Source: Nothophaeocryptopus gaeumannii
Taxonomy: Eukaryota; Ascomycota; Dothideomycetes; Mycosphaerellales; Mycosphaerellaceae
Direction: 5' to 3'
DNA: 64,000 nt
Assembly: GCA_031771865.1 (NCBI GenBank)
Contig: JASISA010000022.1
Span: 62,001-126,000 of the forward strand
In this document: in pieces, positions 10,327 through 21,614 of the stretch
How positions within the stretch are numbered: the first letter of the stretch is position 1
Layout of the letters: the number at the start of each line of letters is the position of its first letter
Program-made: the position numbers and the translations under genes
The notes under the pieces: model-generated
The model's database searches: none
Seen by the model: only the letters and a program-made list of their open reading frames with translations
What the model was told of the DNA's origin: nothing

Positions 10327-10878
10327 ATGCCTCGAAACAAACTGCGCCTCCAGCTTGCGTTATATGCGCGGCCGAAATACCCCGGAACCTACCACTACGC
10401 GCTGTTCATAGCGCCCAAGACAGCCGAAGGATCAACCTACACGATAAAGCACCATGTCAAGAATACTCTGCAAATCATCGAAGGCCAGGCGGCACAGCCT
10501 TGGCGCTACGAGCATACTGTCATTGCCAATCTGGAAGATGAACAGCATCTGCTGGTGCGGATCGTTGTGGCTAAACTTGTTGTACCGCGCGAACGGGGCG
10601 AGCAAATCAGCGAGAGTGTACGAATCCACCAGCTCGATGATCCCGATGAGGTCAAAGCGAAGACATTCACGTGTCGTACGTGGGTACGAGACGTCCTGCT
10701 CCAGTTGGCAAGACAGAGTGCAGTCTCTGCCTTTCCATCGTGGGAAGACGTGGAAAGGAAGGCTCTGGACTATGTTCGGATCAAATTGATTCAGGGTTGC
10801 TGGAATGGTGGCCAGAAAGGTCGACCTGACGTGCCGTTGCTGGACCTACTGAACGGCGGCAGGGAATTGGCTCGGTGA
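10327..10878 (+). CDS. Uncharacterised fungal protein, paralogue B (His-His-Cys motif; DUF6540-like)
   Basis: Intronless, 183 aa. It matches paralogue A over the whole length: ALYARPKYPGTYHYALFIAP against A's ALYAR...TYHWALIVGP, then a conserved His-Val (His43), and TFTCRTWVRDVL around Cys116. The end (VPLLDLLNGG) corresponds to PTYDLLEGN in A. His23, His43 and Cys116 are the candidate active-site residues. The two copies are strongly diverged, so this is an old duplication. The head-to-head arrangement suggests local inverted duplication, and possibly shared regulation. Function is unknown; no transmembrane or secretion signal is seen. Confidence 0.75.
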   Translation: MPRNKLRLQLALYARPKYPGTYHYALFIAPKTAEGSTYTIKHHVKNTLQIIEGQAAQPWRYEHTVIANLEDEQHLLVRIVVAKLVVPRERGEQISESVRIHQLDDPDEVKAKTFTCRTWVRDVLLQLARQSAVSAFPSWEDVERKALDYVRIKLIQGCWNGGQKGRPDVPLLDLLNGGRELAR

Positions 10879-12504
10879 GAATAAACTGGGCCTGGTGTAT
10901 GCCCGTGACAGTGTTCGAGTACAGCCGTTCCAGGAATTGATCCGAAGTAATCTTGCGTAGCCCAAGACTAGGCTACGACAGGAACCGGTATCTCGAATCC
11001 TGGTAGTTCTGTAGGCGCAAAACCCACCATTGGCACGGTCGATGGGCACTGTGCATACATACATATGGTCTCAGTCGTCGCTGAGATTATTATTGATCGC
11101 CGATCGACGGCTACCGCTATCATGCGTACCCGGAACTTTTGGACGATAGGATTGGTGATCCAGTGCCTGCATGATCGATCGGTGACGGCGACAATGTCAA
11201 CCGCAGCACGATCCTCCTTTCCTAGGCCCCAGGGAACAAATCAACAAGCACGACCTCACAGTATCTGTCCGCCCTACAAACCCCTGATAGCACGCCGTTT
11301 TCATCACACGAGGCTATCTCATAATGACCTCGATCAAGGACTGGCAGGGGAGTCTATCCCGCGAGACGCACGGCGTGGCGAGACACTTGCGCTTCCAAAA
11401 CAACTTCCTCTCTGGATACTGCCTCGATTAATGTCCATCCACCCGTGACGGGACGCACGCTGTAGCGTGACGTTACGTTTAGCCCGCCGTAGTATCGTCT
11501 CTCCTGAATTGGTTGTGGCTGCTTTGTGTGTAGCGCATCTGCCTGGCGTCAGCGTAGCATTCTCAGCATTGTCATGTCCTCAGTGACGTCCATCTCGTAA
11601 TTTCTCACGATATATGCCATAGGTGTTCGCCGCTTCTTCACGAGCCGCCGAAGGGAGATCTGCGTCTATCTTAGACACCGAATGCTGCCGAATACTGCCT
11701 CTAGTTTCCTCGTATTTCGCTGTCCTCCGTAGATGAGGCTGCAGGCCATCGCAGACATTTACGTTCGGAGGCAGGGCATCTGCAGCTGGTGTTGGTACGC
11801 CAACCTCGCCAGCACTACTGTTCGTCGGGAAGCCAATATACCAACCAGGACACGAAGCGCGCGACCAGCCATCGCTGTCATGCCATGTGCAGCTCACGCC
11901 AAGCGCCGGTGGTTGGCACAAGCAGAACCAAAGCGGCGCGGACGTGGAATATTAGGGTAGATTTGAGAAGTAGCACGAAGGAGTGGATTGTGGTGAGGGA
12001 GGCCCAGGCCGGGATGCAGAAGGAGGTGAAAGATGTGGTGGTTGATCACACTGGATGTGGTGGTGGGTGCGTTGGAGGTGGAGGTAGTGCTGTGGCTGTA
12101 GCTGTGGCTGGAATAAACATCAACAGCGTGCAGGGACCAACCTCTCGAGACTGACAGTGACAGCCGGCTACCTCCTCCCTCGTAACTTTACCTTATTCTC
12201 GTCCAACGTCCATTCGGTTGTTATAGTTGTCTTCGTTTCCGCCGTCAGTCCTTACCATGGCTCGCTCTCGGGCCTAGGCACGGCTCTCGTACGGCTACCT
12301 GGCTTGTCGCGTGAAAGAAGCAGCAGCGCGTCGGCCGCCCCGCCAACCAAAACAAGACAAAGCGGATGCAAACAAACTCGGGGACCTCACCTCACCTCAT
12401 CGCCTCTGCCGGCGTGGTACGGTAGCCCGCACGACACACCACACACCACACCCCAACACACCACGCCCGCGCATATCCCGCCCGGCCAGCAGCACCCGGC
12501 AGAC
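10879..12504. other. Long intergenic region upstream of DBF4
   Basis: About 1.6 kb with no convincing gene. A minus-strand ORF at 11580-11921 (113 codons, two WHD/CPGWY-like segments) has no recognisable family and no supporting exons. The last 250 bp are rich in CACAC/CACCAC runs, typical of a fungal 5' leader. Confidence 0.5.
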
Positions 12505-14532
12505 ATGGCGAGCAGGCGTGTGCCACTTGCCAATGTCCCCGATGCCGTCAACTCGCCCGTCCGCAGCGTGGCCGCGGTGAGCGGGAAACGCACGCGTGCC
12601 CAAGCCGGCGAGCAGCGCGACATCGTGCATGGTCAGCCACCGACCAAGAAGCAGGTCGTCGAGGCATACGATGGCTACAACGACGAGAATACGGATCCTA
12701 GGCGGAGGAGCGGCGTGCCTGCCGTCGGACGTGACAAGCTGGACGAGCCATTCTCGCGCCGCAGTGGCCTCTCGCAGCCGACTGCGTTCGAGAAGAAGCT
12801 CGCCTCGGTGCGAGACAAGAGGCCTGCACAGCAGCAGCGTCTTGAACGCCCGTCCAAACAGCATGCCGACAACCTTGAGTCCGTCCGCCAGTGGCAGAAG
12901 CACTATCGCCGCCAATTTCCCAGCTTCGTCTTCTACTTCGAGAGCGTGCCGGATGACGTACGTCACAAGGCTATGCGGAAGATCCATTCACTTGGAGCTA
13001 GGGAGGAGAAGTTCTTTTCCAAGGCAGTCACCCACGTTGTTACCACACGCCCTATCCCAAATGACCAGAGCAGCACCAGCCCAGATGAGGACGGCAAGTA
13101 CGATGTGGCACAGCCAAGGACCTCCCATCCGGCAACTCTGAATGACACCCGGCGCACAACCAACCTCCTTGACGCCAATTTGCAGCGTCGCTCTCAACCA
13201 CAGACAACTTTCGTCCAGCAGAGTATCGAGAGCCGGCGGCCAACTTCGTACAGCGCCGATGTCCTCTCTAAAGCCCGCGCTCTAGGGATCAAAATCTGGG
13301 CTCTGGAAAAATTGCATCGTGTGCTTGATACTATTCTTGACGCTGATACTGGCGACCACTCTGCCGACCACCGTACCTACGTTACTAGCCGGACTTCCGC
13401 GAAGGCGACGCAGGATGTTGATCTTGAGCAGCTTCTCCGTCATGAGAAGGTGCGAGGACCGGCTGATCGAGATATCACCGTTCCAACCCAAGACATGGTT
13501 TCGTTGCGCGGCTGCTACATTTACGTGCACGACATGGATGAGAGAACGAAGCCAGTCATGGTTCGTGACTACACGAAGCCATCTCAGAAAGAGCAGGGCA
13601 AATGGCCTCAATTTCGAATCTCTGCCGCGGGTCGTTGCCCCTTCATTGAAGATCCCAACCACGCCAAGAAACTGCAGCAACAAGATCGCGAGGGGCAGGC
13701 CGTGAAGGCTCAAGACATTGCTCAGCGCAAGACTCGTGGTGGCACAGCCGCGCTGCCGGCACCTTCATATGCTCTGGTAGAGCGTGAGGTTAACCTGAGG
13801 CGCTCACCACGGAAGCTGGCTCAGGCGATCAAGCCAGAAATGGCTCAACCTCCGGTCCATCTTGCCCCTACACGACGTCAATCCTCTACGGAGGTCCTAC
13901 CGGCACTCTTCAATAGCACGCATGCCAACATGCGAGGTCCTCCGCGCATGGTTCGTGGAGAGCCTGTCGCATCGGGCGTCCAGCCATCCAATGTCACGTC
14001 CGCCATCCGATCGCAGGCAATCTCGTCTACAGCCATCTCATCGACGGCTCCAAATGGACGTAGAGTCGCTGATACAAAGGAGGTCTCACTGCTCAGGAGC
14101 AAGGTGTTCACTCCCAGCAACGGTGTTGCGTCTTCCTACGCCAATAACGTTCGTGCCGCCATCAATAACGAACGAGATCCACCGCCTAGGGCCGCCAAGC
14201 GAAAAGCTCAGGAGACATTGGGCGTCGTGCGTGAGGATGATGCTGGCGAAGATGAGAATGAGGTCAAAGTAGACGCTCCTAAGCGGAAGAAAGCCGTGGA
14301 GAAGGATCCCAAACCTGGCTACTGTGAGAACTGTCGTGACAAGTTCGACGACTTTGACGAGGTGAGCACGTCCAACATGCTAACGCACACCCCCACTGAC
14401 CATGTGTAGCACATTATCTCTCGGAAGCACCGCAAGTTCGCAATGTCATCGGAAAACTGGGCGGAGCTCGATGGCCTCCTTTGCCAACTGAAGCGTCCGC
14501 ACAAAGATAGAACGCTTCTGTCTAATTGCTAG
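12505..14532 (+). CDS. DBF4: DBF4-like regulatory subunit of the Cdc7 kinase (nimO/Dfp1 family)
   Basis: Activator of Cdc7 (DDK), which phosphorylates MCM helicase to fire replication origins in the nucleus. Two exons, 12505-14361 and 14410-14532, give 659 aa. Motif N (BRCT-like) lies near residues 125-200 (RQWQKHYRRQFPSFVFYFES, HVVTT). Motif M, which binds the kinase, is near 345-375 (PVMVRDY, KWPQFR, GRCPF). Motif C is a C2H2 zinc finger near 605-630 (CENCRDKF...HIISRKHRKF). The single 48-nt intron falls inside the zinc finger, between the Cys and His pairs. I chose the ATG at 12505 over the upstream open frame because MASRRVPLANVPDAVNSPVR is the usual fungal start style. Confidence 0.9.
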
Positions 14533-15153
14533 GCGGGCTTCTGCCTCTTACCAAACGGCTCTGATGTCTGATATAAAGGCTTTCCCGATATTCTTGTTTT
14601 TGCTGAAGGGTGCAGCTGCGACATTGATCCACGCGCCCTTTCAGATCGTCAGATCTGAGTTCAGAAGCGAAGCATAGCGATGTTGCTGTATGGTTATTTA
14701 ATTGTAATGCGAGAGATGCTGCCGAGCGTATGTACGATGCTATGCGTGCTTGCGAGCTGTGGGACAGCATGTACTACCGGAGCATCATCTATGTAGCAGT
14801 ACAGCAAAGTGGGCTGCAAGACATCTTGGAGCATTTTCAGCGCGATTCCTTACATCGACTCCGAGTCGGATCTCTTCAGTGCTCTTGACACTGATGTCGC
14901 AAACCAAGTCGTGATTACATGTGTGAGTTTTTCCTATCTAGACTTGTGCTGTTTACACTTTTGTGCGGATTCCGTCAGCTCAAATAATGCCTTCAGTACC
15001 TGCGTAAGGGACCTGAGGCAGCCGTCAAGTTCGCCGACTCGCCGAGTCGCCTGCTGCCACTACTGCTCGCAACAACCTCACCTCCAATAATGACATACAG
15101 ACCTCAACTCGAGTCGTACGGCCGACTGTCGAGAGCAAAGAAAGGAGAGAGCA
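14533..15153. other. Intergenic region, DBF4 3' side / ATG12 promoter
   Basis: About 620 bp between two same-strand genes. I see no ORF with coding character, no repeat and no RNA gene. Confidence 0.5.
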
Positions 15154-15699
15154 ATGTCGCAATCACCACCGACTCCAGACTCCGCCGATGGCCCACCCGA
15201 AGAAGACGCGGCATTCGCAGACCTTCCAATGACCATGGCAGCTTCCGTCGTGCTCGAAAATCTACCAAAGGACGCCTCGACCGCTTTGGAGACGGCTGGT
15301 CAACTTGAGCAAGAGAAAGGTGCGGGACAAGATTGGCGTGCTAACTGAATCGTCCTGCTCACGCGAAAGTCCACTGTAGTCACCATTCGATTGTCACCTC
15401 TGCCCAACACGCCTCAACTCAAGCAGCTGCGCTTCAAGTGCAGCACCAACCAACGATTCGGCTACATTGTGTCGTTCATACGGAAGAGACTCAAGCTGAA
15501 AGATCACGAGTCGGTATTTTGCTATGTGAATTCTGTCTTTGCGCCAAGCTTGGACGAGGGTGTCGGTAATCTTTGGAGGGTGAGTAGAACGTCAGGTGGC
15601 TTCACTGCCGAAGAGCTAGCCTACTAACGGATCTTGCAGTGTTTCAAAACCGGCGACGAGCTTGTGATTGCATATAGCATCACTCAAGCCTTCGGCTAG
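15154..15699 (+). CDS. ATG12: ATG12, ubiquitin-like autophagy modifier
   Basis: Conjugated through its C-terminal Gly to Atg5 by Atg7 and Atg10; the conjugate then acts as the E3 for Atg8 lipidation on the phagophore. Three exons, 15154-15319, 15380-15579 and 15640-15699, give 141 aa. An acidic N-terminal extension of about 55 residues precedes the ubiquitin fold: VTIRLSPLPNTPQLKQ, FKCSTNQRF, then VNSVFAPSLDEGVGNLWRCF. The protein ends SITQAFG-stop, leaving the modifier Gly at the very terminus with no processing tail, as in all Atg12 proteins. Intron 2 carries a clear CTAAC branch site. The gene converges with panB; the stops are 90 bp apart. Confidence 0.95.
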
Positions 15700-15788
15700 C
15701 CGATCACCAAGTCATACCATAGCCGTTCGCAACCGCCTACAGCAAGGGTGGAAATTATCACCTCGCGCTACCATCTGCACCATGGCGT

Positions 15789-16778
15789 TCATTGGCTCTC
15801 AGCAAGCCTTCTAAACTCGGATACCTCTTCTTGCGGCATGGGATAGGTATGCTCTGGAGCAGGATAACTCCCATCCTTCACCTCCTTGCGATAGTCTGAT
15901 AGCGCCTTGCTAGCCTCGCCCCATAGATCGCCATACTTCTTGACGAACTTGGGCAGAAACCGACCCTGGGGAAAATAGCCAGCCATATCGACTTGCACGA
16001 GCACCTGACCAGAGCAGCCGTTACCTGCGCCTATTCCGATGGTCGGAATCCGAAGCTTCTCGGTCACAATAGTAGCAACCTCCGCTGGTATGGCCTCTAG
16101 GACTACTCCAAAGGCACCAGCCTCCTGGACCGCCCGCGCATCTTGCAGCAACTTCAACGCCCCAGCCACTGATTTGCCTTGCACGCGGAATCCACCCAAA
16201 GAATTCTGCCTCTGTGGCGTCAGACCAATGTGTGCAAGCAGCGGAATTCCTGCGGAAGTAATTTTGAAGATCTGCGGCGCCATCTCCATCCCACCCTCCA
16301 GCTTGACCGCGTGCACCCTTCCTTCCTTGACCAACCGGATGGCCGATTGCAGAGACTGTCCCGGTGAGACCTCGTAGCTGCCCATGGGCAAATCGCCCAC
16401 ACGAAAGGGAGCGGCAGATCCTCTGGCCACGCTGCGGCAGTGCAGTATCATCTCCTCCAGCAGCACCTCGCTGGTGTCCTCCATGCCCAGAGCGACCATG
16501 GCCAAACTGTCTCCCACCAGGATCATATCCATGCCAGCGTGCTCAGCCACATGCGCGCTGGGGAAATCGTGCGCGGTGATCATGGTGATGCGGTCTTTCT
16601 TCTTGTACATGCTCTGTAGCGCTTGCAGAGTGATCTTCTTGCGGCCAGAAGCCGTGCCGGCGGCCGAGTGTGACGAGAACCTCCAACCTCGGGTGACGTG
16701 CCAGGCGACTGGCGGCGTGGTGCGAACAAGGCCAAGGCACGCTGTTGGTAACGGCCGCGAAGATGTCAACAGCGCCAT
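15789..16778 (-). CDS. ECM31: Ketopantoate hydroxymethyltransferase (PanB/Ecm31)
   Basis: Adds a hydroxymethyl group from 5,10-methylene-tetrahydrofolate to 2-oxoisovalerate, the first committed step of pantothenate and hence CoA synthesis. Intronless, 329 aa. The first 45 residues are basic and Ser-rich (RGWRFSSHSAAG), consistent with a mitochondrial presequence. The TIM-barrel core begins ITLQALQSMYKKKDRITMITAHDFPSA in outline. ILVGDSLAMV holds the metal-binding Asp, and VKLEGG, HIGLTPQ and IGIGAG are the other family signatures. Length and order match fungal PanB. The upstream same-strand neighbour is the kinase gene, 760 bp away. Confidence 0.95.
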   Translation of the reverse strand: MALLTSSRPLPTACLGLVRTTPPVAWHVTRGWRFSSHSAAGTASGRKKITLQALQSMYKKKDRITMITAHDFPSAHVAEHAGMDMILVGDSLAMVALGMEDTSEVLLEEMILHCRSVARGSAAPFRVGDLPMGSYEVSPGQSLQSAIRLVKEGRVHAVKLEGGMEMAPQIFKITSAGIPLLAHIGLTPQRQNSLGGFRVQGKSVAGALKLLQDARAVQEAGAFGVVLEAIPAEVATIVTEKLRIPTIGIGAGNGCSGQVLVQVDMAGYFPQGRFLPKFVKKYGDLWGEASKALSDYRKEVKDGSYPAPEHTYPMPQEEVSEFRRLAESQ

Positions 16779-17538
16779 TGGGATCGATGTGCGTGCGGCA
16801 CGCGACGTAGTGTGAAGTGCCTGCGCTTAGGGAGGCTTGTGGAGTGGGTTGTGAAGTCGATAGAGGCGATGACAATGTGCAGACAGCGAGGGTCGCATTT
16901 CTGCTGGATCGCGCGGGCGGGGCATCTGAAGAAGTCGGTTTGCAGGTGTACACAAAGCTGCGTCGGAGGTTTGAGCATAGGAATTCGGTTCGCGATGCGG
17001 TTCCTCGGTAACTTTGACTTGGCTTCGAATTGATTTCGACTTGCCTTGCCCTCGCCTACCTGTACATCACGATATTTTCGACGACGTTTGTACTGCGTTA
17101 TCGACAGGTCCTCGAAGTGAGCTCAGTGGACGTGAGTTTGAGACGCAGCTTCTGCTTGCGCAACAAAAGTTAAGTTGCAGCAAAAGTCAGCGAAGAGAAG
17201 CGCTTTCGAAATGGCGTCTGCTGTCTCACAGAAGGCTTGCCAGGCTTCGCCCCGACTACGACTAGTATACACATGAGTTCTCGTCCAGAGTAGTATGTTC
17301 CAGAACGCTCAGTAGTTGCGCCCGCTTCCGTACAGATGCTTCTCCCACCGCTGCCGGCGTTCCCATCTCGCCGGCACGTGCGCCCGAACCGATATGTACA
17401 CATTCATCGCCACGCCGAGAGCTCCCCCATACACTCGACTCTCTCTAGACCGTCACTCCATCCTCATGGGTGTAGTGTCGTTCGTTTGCCTGTAGCGGAC
17501 GACATTTGCGTCTGAAAGGATCAGGTCGTCGCATGCCT
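16779..17538. other. Intergenic region upstream of panB
   Basis: 760 bp between the kinase stop and the panB start, both on the minus strand. It presumably holds the panB promoter and the kinase 3' end. No gene or repeat is recognised. Confidence 0.5.
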
Positions 17539-19360
17539 TCAGCCGTGACTGATGACCACTCTCGCACCTTCCTTCCCGAGAACGCCTCGTTCCTTTTCTT
17601 TCGCTTTTGGACTTCTATCTCTGCCTTTCTTCCTGCTGAGAAAGCCTAGCATGCCTGACGGTCGCTCGTGGCGCTGTTCGCCGGCGTTTGGCATGACCAG
17701 TCCTGCGCTTTGGTTTGCCATTTCACTCCAGCTGCCATGCTCGTTGAGCACGACCTGCACACCGCCGCCTTGGGACGTGCTTCTCGTAGACCCTCGCGGT
17801 CGGTGTTGCTGATACGACTTCCCGGAAGATGTAGCAGGCGGTATGTTCGGCGCAGTATCCTCGTATCGTAGAGTACGTGCCCGGTGTGACTCTCGAGGCT
17901 CGGACGTGGGCGGCATGACAGACGACGGATCTGACGTCGGCGAAGGAAAGTATTCGGTTTGAGGCGGGGAAGTGACGGTGGCTCCCATTTCGAGAGCAGC
18001 GGCTGGAAGAGGTGGTGAGCCATCCGCGGTGTGTGTGGAGGAGCGGGTTCGTGACGCACTGCCTGGAGTCTGAGATCGCGGTGTAGGAATAGACTTTGTC
18101 TTCTCGAGAGGGTGTTTCGCAAAACCAGCCTCTGTCATTGGGTCTCTTTCCCGAGTGTTTTGCCTAGTCGTCGTTCGTGAGCTGGAGGTGACTGCCGATG
18201 CAATTACCGGAGTGCGGTCTTGCGGCACGCTCGTGTAGTTGAACGGCTCGAACATGGTCTCAATCATACGATGCAGTTCGTCTGCTCGGATCTCCTGCTG
18301 AGTCGCGTCCTCACGCAGTTCGGCTCTGGGTTTTTGTTTGCGTGCTCGAGCTTCTAAAGGCGCTTCTTCCAGCAGAAGCTCCTCGAGGTCATACGTCGCA
18401 TCGAAGTTGGTCTTTTCGCTGGACGGACAAAAGATTGGTTCGATTTCCTTCCCCTCCAGAGCTTCAAAGTCAATATCTCTGAAGAAGGGGTTGTCAGTTA
18501 ATGTCTCAAACCCAGCAGCTCCTATCCGCAAGCTCTTATTCTTCTCCAGTAAGGAGCTGATTGCATGTAGACATGGCATAGACACTGGCGGGGATGTGAC
18601 TGGGAATGGGGGATCAGCTTTGATGATCGCTTGAGCCAAGGCATCGTGGTGATTGGCTTCGAAAGGTCGTTTGTTGTAAATGCATTCGTAGAACAGAACA
18701 CCCAGCGACCACCAATCGACTTCGGAGTAGTAGCCTTTGCCGCCGTAGACTTCGGGTGCAAGATATGCCAGCGTTCCAGATTTGCTCGTCAATGGCTTCC
18801 CCGGCGTGATGTCTGAGGCCACGTTGAAGTCTGCGAGATGCACGTGGCCTTCCGAGTCCAGGAGCACATTATCAGGCTTCACGTCTCGATGCACTATGCC
18901 CTGTTTGTGGATATATCGCAACGCACAGCCCAGCTCCGCAATCCAGAATCGGACTGCTTCTTCAGTGAAGGTCTTCCGCGATATGTGAAATCTAAGATCG
19001 CCGCCGTTCATAAGATCGACGACTATATACCTGCTCATACGTTAGCAGTGGTCAGAGGCGTCTGATTTTTCTGCCCACTCACAAGTACTCCATGTCCTGG
19101 AAACTGTAACGCAGATTGCACAGGAAGGGATGGTTCAGATGCTCGAGCATCCTGCGCTCCCGTATAATGTTCCGCACGCTCTCTGACCGTACCACCTCAC
19201 CCTTTCGGATATACTTGAGCGCAAATGTCAAGCCCGTGTCCTTGCGTTCCACAATTCTCACTTTTCCAAACGCGCCCTTCCCGACCACCCGTAAAAGTCG
19301 GAAGTGATTCAAATTGACCTCATCGGTGAGTACAACTGGTTTCCCGTTTGAGTTCCCCAT
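17539..19360 (-). CDS. YANK/STK32-type AGC serine/threonine kinase, probably N-myristoylated
   Basis: Two exons, 19360-19083 and 19030-17539, give 589 aa. The start MGNSNGK is a good N-myristoylation signal, as in animal STK32 proteins, so membrane location is inferred. The kinase domain spans about 20-280: GKGAFGKV glycine loop, ALKYIRK with the ATP lysine, HRDVKPDN catalytic loop, and APEVYGG. The magnesium motif is DFN (LADFNVAS), not DFG, which is characteristic of the YANK subfamily. A 300-residue low-complexity tail rich in Ser, Thr and Pro follows and ends in a basic KKGRDRSPKAKEKERG segment. Fungal members are little studied; substrates are unknown. Confidence 0.9.
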
Positions 19361-19362
19361 TT

Positions 19363-19384
19363 GCGGCGGCGGCGGCGGCGGCGA
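19363..19384 (+). repeat. (GGC)n trinucleotide run just upstream of the kinase ATG
   Basis: About seven GGC units directly precede the start codon (in transcript sense a GCC run in the 5' leader). It may affect translation initiation, but nothing more can be said from sequence. Confidence 0.85.
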
Positions 19385-20150
19385 GCTGGAGAGGAGCGGC
19401 GGCGGTGGATACGGCGGCGGCTGTAGCGACAGGCAAAGGCAAAGTTCGAACCGGTAGCTGCGGAAGGAGTAGCTACCTCGCCGGCTTCATCGAGGCGCTC
19501 GCCCTTGCAGTCTAGCAGCAGTGCCGCTGTTGCTCCCGTGGAGAAAGGTACTGTAGGGAGAGGGTGGTGGCCGCTCTCCTTTGCGTAGGAAGAGGGCGTA
19601 GGTAGTAAGACCCAGGTAAGACCCAGGTAAGACTCAAAGTGCTCAACACCCTGGGCAGCCAGTACTGGACAACGTGGGCAGCGAGCGACGTTTCACAGAC
19701 AGCACGCGAGGCGATCTCGGGCAGCACAGTACGTTGCACAGCAGCAGCGGAAGTAGTAGCAGCAGCACAGGCAGGAGGCCAGGCCAGGAATCCGGGTCCT
19801 GGACAACCCAATTGCACTGCTGTCGGTGCTGTAGCTGCTGGGGGTGTGCGGGGTGCCGCTTGCAGTCGAGCTGGCGGGCGGTGGTCAATCGGCGGGCCGT
19901 TGATGGCAGTGGTGGGTGGATTCGAGGGAGCGGTGGGCCGTCAGAGGGAATAATGGGATGGAAGGATGTACAAAAGGAGTACCACAGCGGCAGTGAATGA
20001 TCCCTTGATAGAGGGTGCTGAGATGGTGGAGGGTGCCTCACACAACCGCGGCGGCAGCAACAGCAGCAGCAGTAATTATTGGGCCAGCACACATGCTCCA
20101 TCGCGCACGGCCTAAAACCACTGCCAGTCTGCTAACAGTCGCGCTACTGT

Positions 20151-20169
20151 GAGTACCACAGTGGTACTC
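20151..20169. repeat. Perfect 9-bp inverted repeat
   Basis: Arms GAGTACCAC and GTGGTACTC flank a single A. It lies in a long intergenic stretch about 790 bp upstream of the kinase start. It could be a dimeric transcription-factor site; there is no direct evidence. Confidence 0.8.
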
Positions 20170-21614
20170 GCGGACATGATTACATGTGTCTTCTACCGCA
20201 CATGCATTCTAACGAGATCATGCTCTCGCTCGGACACAATCTATGCACACTGCACTTTCACCGCCAATTGCGAACTTGCAGCGCACATCGCTCTGGCTCA
20301 TCAATCGTTGGCGGCGATCTCATTCAAGACACTGATGATATCCTCATCTGCGGCGCGCCAACCGCCACGCCTCCTACTGATTGATACTTTTGAGGTAGCC
20401 CGTGCCGCCATGCCCTTGCCATGCGCGTGTCCGACAGTCTGGGTTGGCTCTGCCGTACCTCCCCGATGCGACTCCTCCTGAATCGTAACCTGATAAACTG
20501 CCGGCCTCGTGCTCGGCAACTGATGGACAGCATGATCCATCCTGGCCGGCTGTCTGCTTCGACGAGTACTGTGTCCTTTTACGATCAACGGCCAGCCCCG
20601 ACAAGGATCACACCGTTGAGAGAACTATGTATGGATGGTATAGCGATAGGCAACGGCTGTCCGAAGCCATCCATGGAGCCCGCTCTCCACTTCTCTGCCC
20701 TACGGTGTGGGTCCCACGTGGCAACCCGAGTGTCCAAGAGCAAATGCAAGCCACCTTGGACGCCATCTTCGGCCATCTGGACGAATGAGACAGCTCTGTC
20801 GGGGTCAGGGGACCAGACAATTGCTTCCACGACCCCTTCTAGAACGTTACACTGATTGGATCCATGCAAGCCACACAATCCTTCTGTTCTAACAACAGTA
20901 CGTGGTGACAAACCGATCAGACTGTCGACACTAAGGATTATACTCCAATGCAGGCGTGGAAGTCAGCAGTCTAATACCGCGGCGCGAATTGGCTGACCAT
21001 ATCATTCTTGTAGGAGGAGGAACAAGAATAACCGTCTACAACCTCCAGTACCTCACACGGCGATAGCTGTTGCAGCTTAGAACTATATGCTGCGCTTGGT
21101 GCTTTAACAAGACAGGATGGATGCTGTCAAGAACTCTGGGTGCAGATTACGGCGCCATGTGTCTTGGTGAGGACCACATCGTGATGCCATGTCTTTACTG
21201 GTCAATTACCGCGGTCAATCCTACGGAAGAGATCAGCAGAGCTTCTACCGAGATCACCAAAAGATACGGCCCAAAGAGCATGCGTTTTCTACAGATCTCG
21301 TGGCTCACGCGCGTCAATCGCAAGCGAAACATGGGAAGTATAGTGGTCGGTATAGAAAAGTAACAGAATTGCGCGGATTGATGTCGATGGCAGGGTCGAA
21401 GCTACGTCCAGCCCAGCGCCCCTCCACGCTATAATCCACGTCAACCTTCCCATACTATATGTTTGCATGTGCACAATGCCAGCTCATGATCCAATAGGTT
21501 GCGCCTTAGAAAGAAACTTGACATATCAAAACTCCCCATGATTGCCCAACAACACCGATCCAGGAAAAGACATTGAGAAGGAGCGCGCCGTGCCGTGATC
21601 GATATGGACAGGAG

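Larger units (their letters stand above)
19361..21614. other. Long intergenic region upstream of the kinase
   Basis: About 2.25 kb between the kinase start and the UBC8 stop. Nearest the kinase it has GGC-repeat 5' leader sequence, a short 11-bp tandem repeat (19605-19633) and CAGCAG-rich DNA. A 19-bp perfect palindrome is at 20151-20169. Overlapping minus-strand ORFs at 20301-20911 have some coding look but no start codon, splice structure or family that I can defend. Confidence 0.5.

Noticed and set aside
11580..11921. 113-codon minus-strand ORF with Trp/Cys-containing segments
   Set aside because: No signal peptide, no supporting exon, and no family; composition is not clearly coding.
12157..12504. 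Upstream in-frame extension of DBF4
   Set aside because: The 116 extra codons are Ser/Pro/Thr-rich leader-like sequence; the ATG at 12505 gives the natural start.
19441..19460. GTTCGAACC resembling a tRNA B box
   Set aside because: No A box at the right distance and no cloverleaf stems on either strand.
19639..20101. Long ORFs on both strands over CAGCAG-rich DNA
   Set aside because: Simple-sequence DNA opens several frames at once; translations are homopolymer-like (poly-Cys, poly-Ser, poly-Gly).
20301..20911. Overlapping minus-strand ORFs with partly coding-like sequence
   Set aside because: No ATG for the upstream frame, no splice sites that join the pieces, and no recognisable family.
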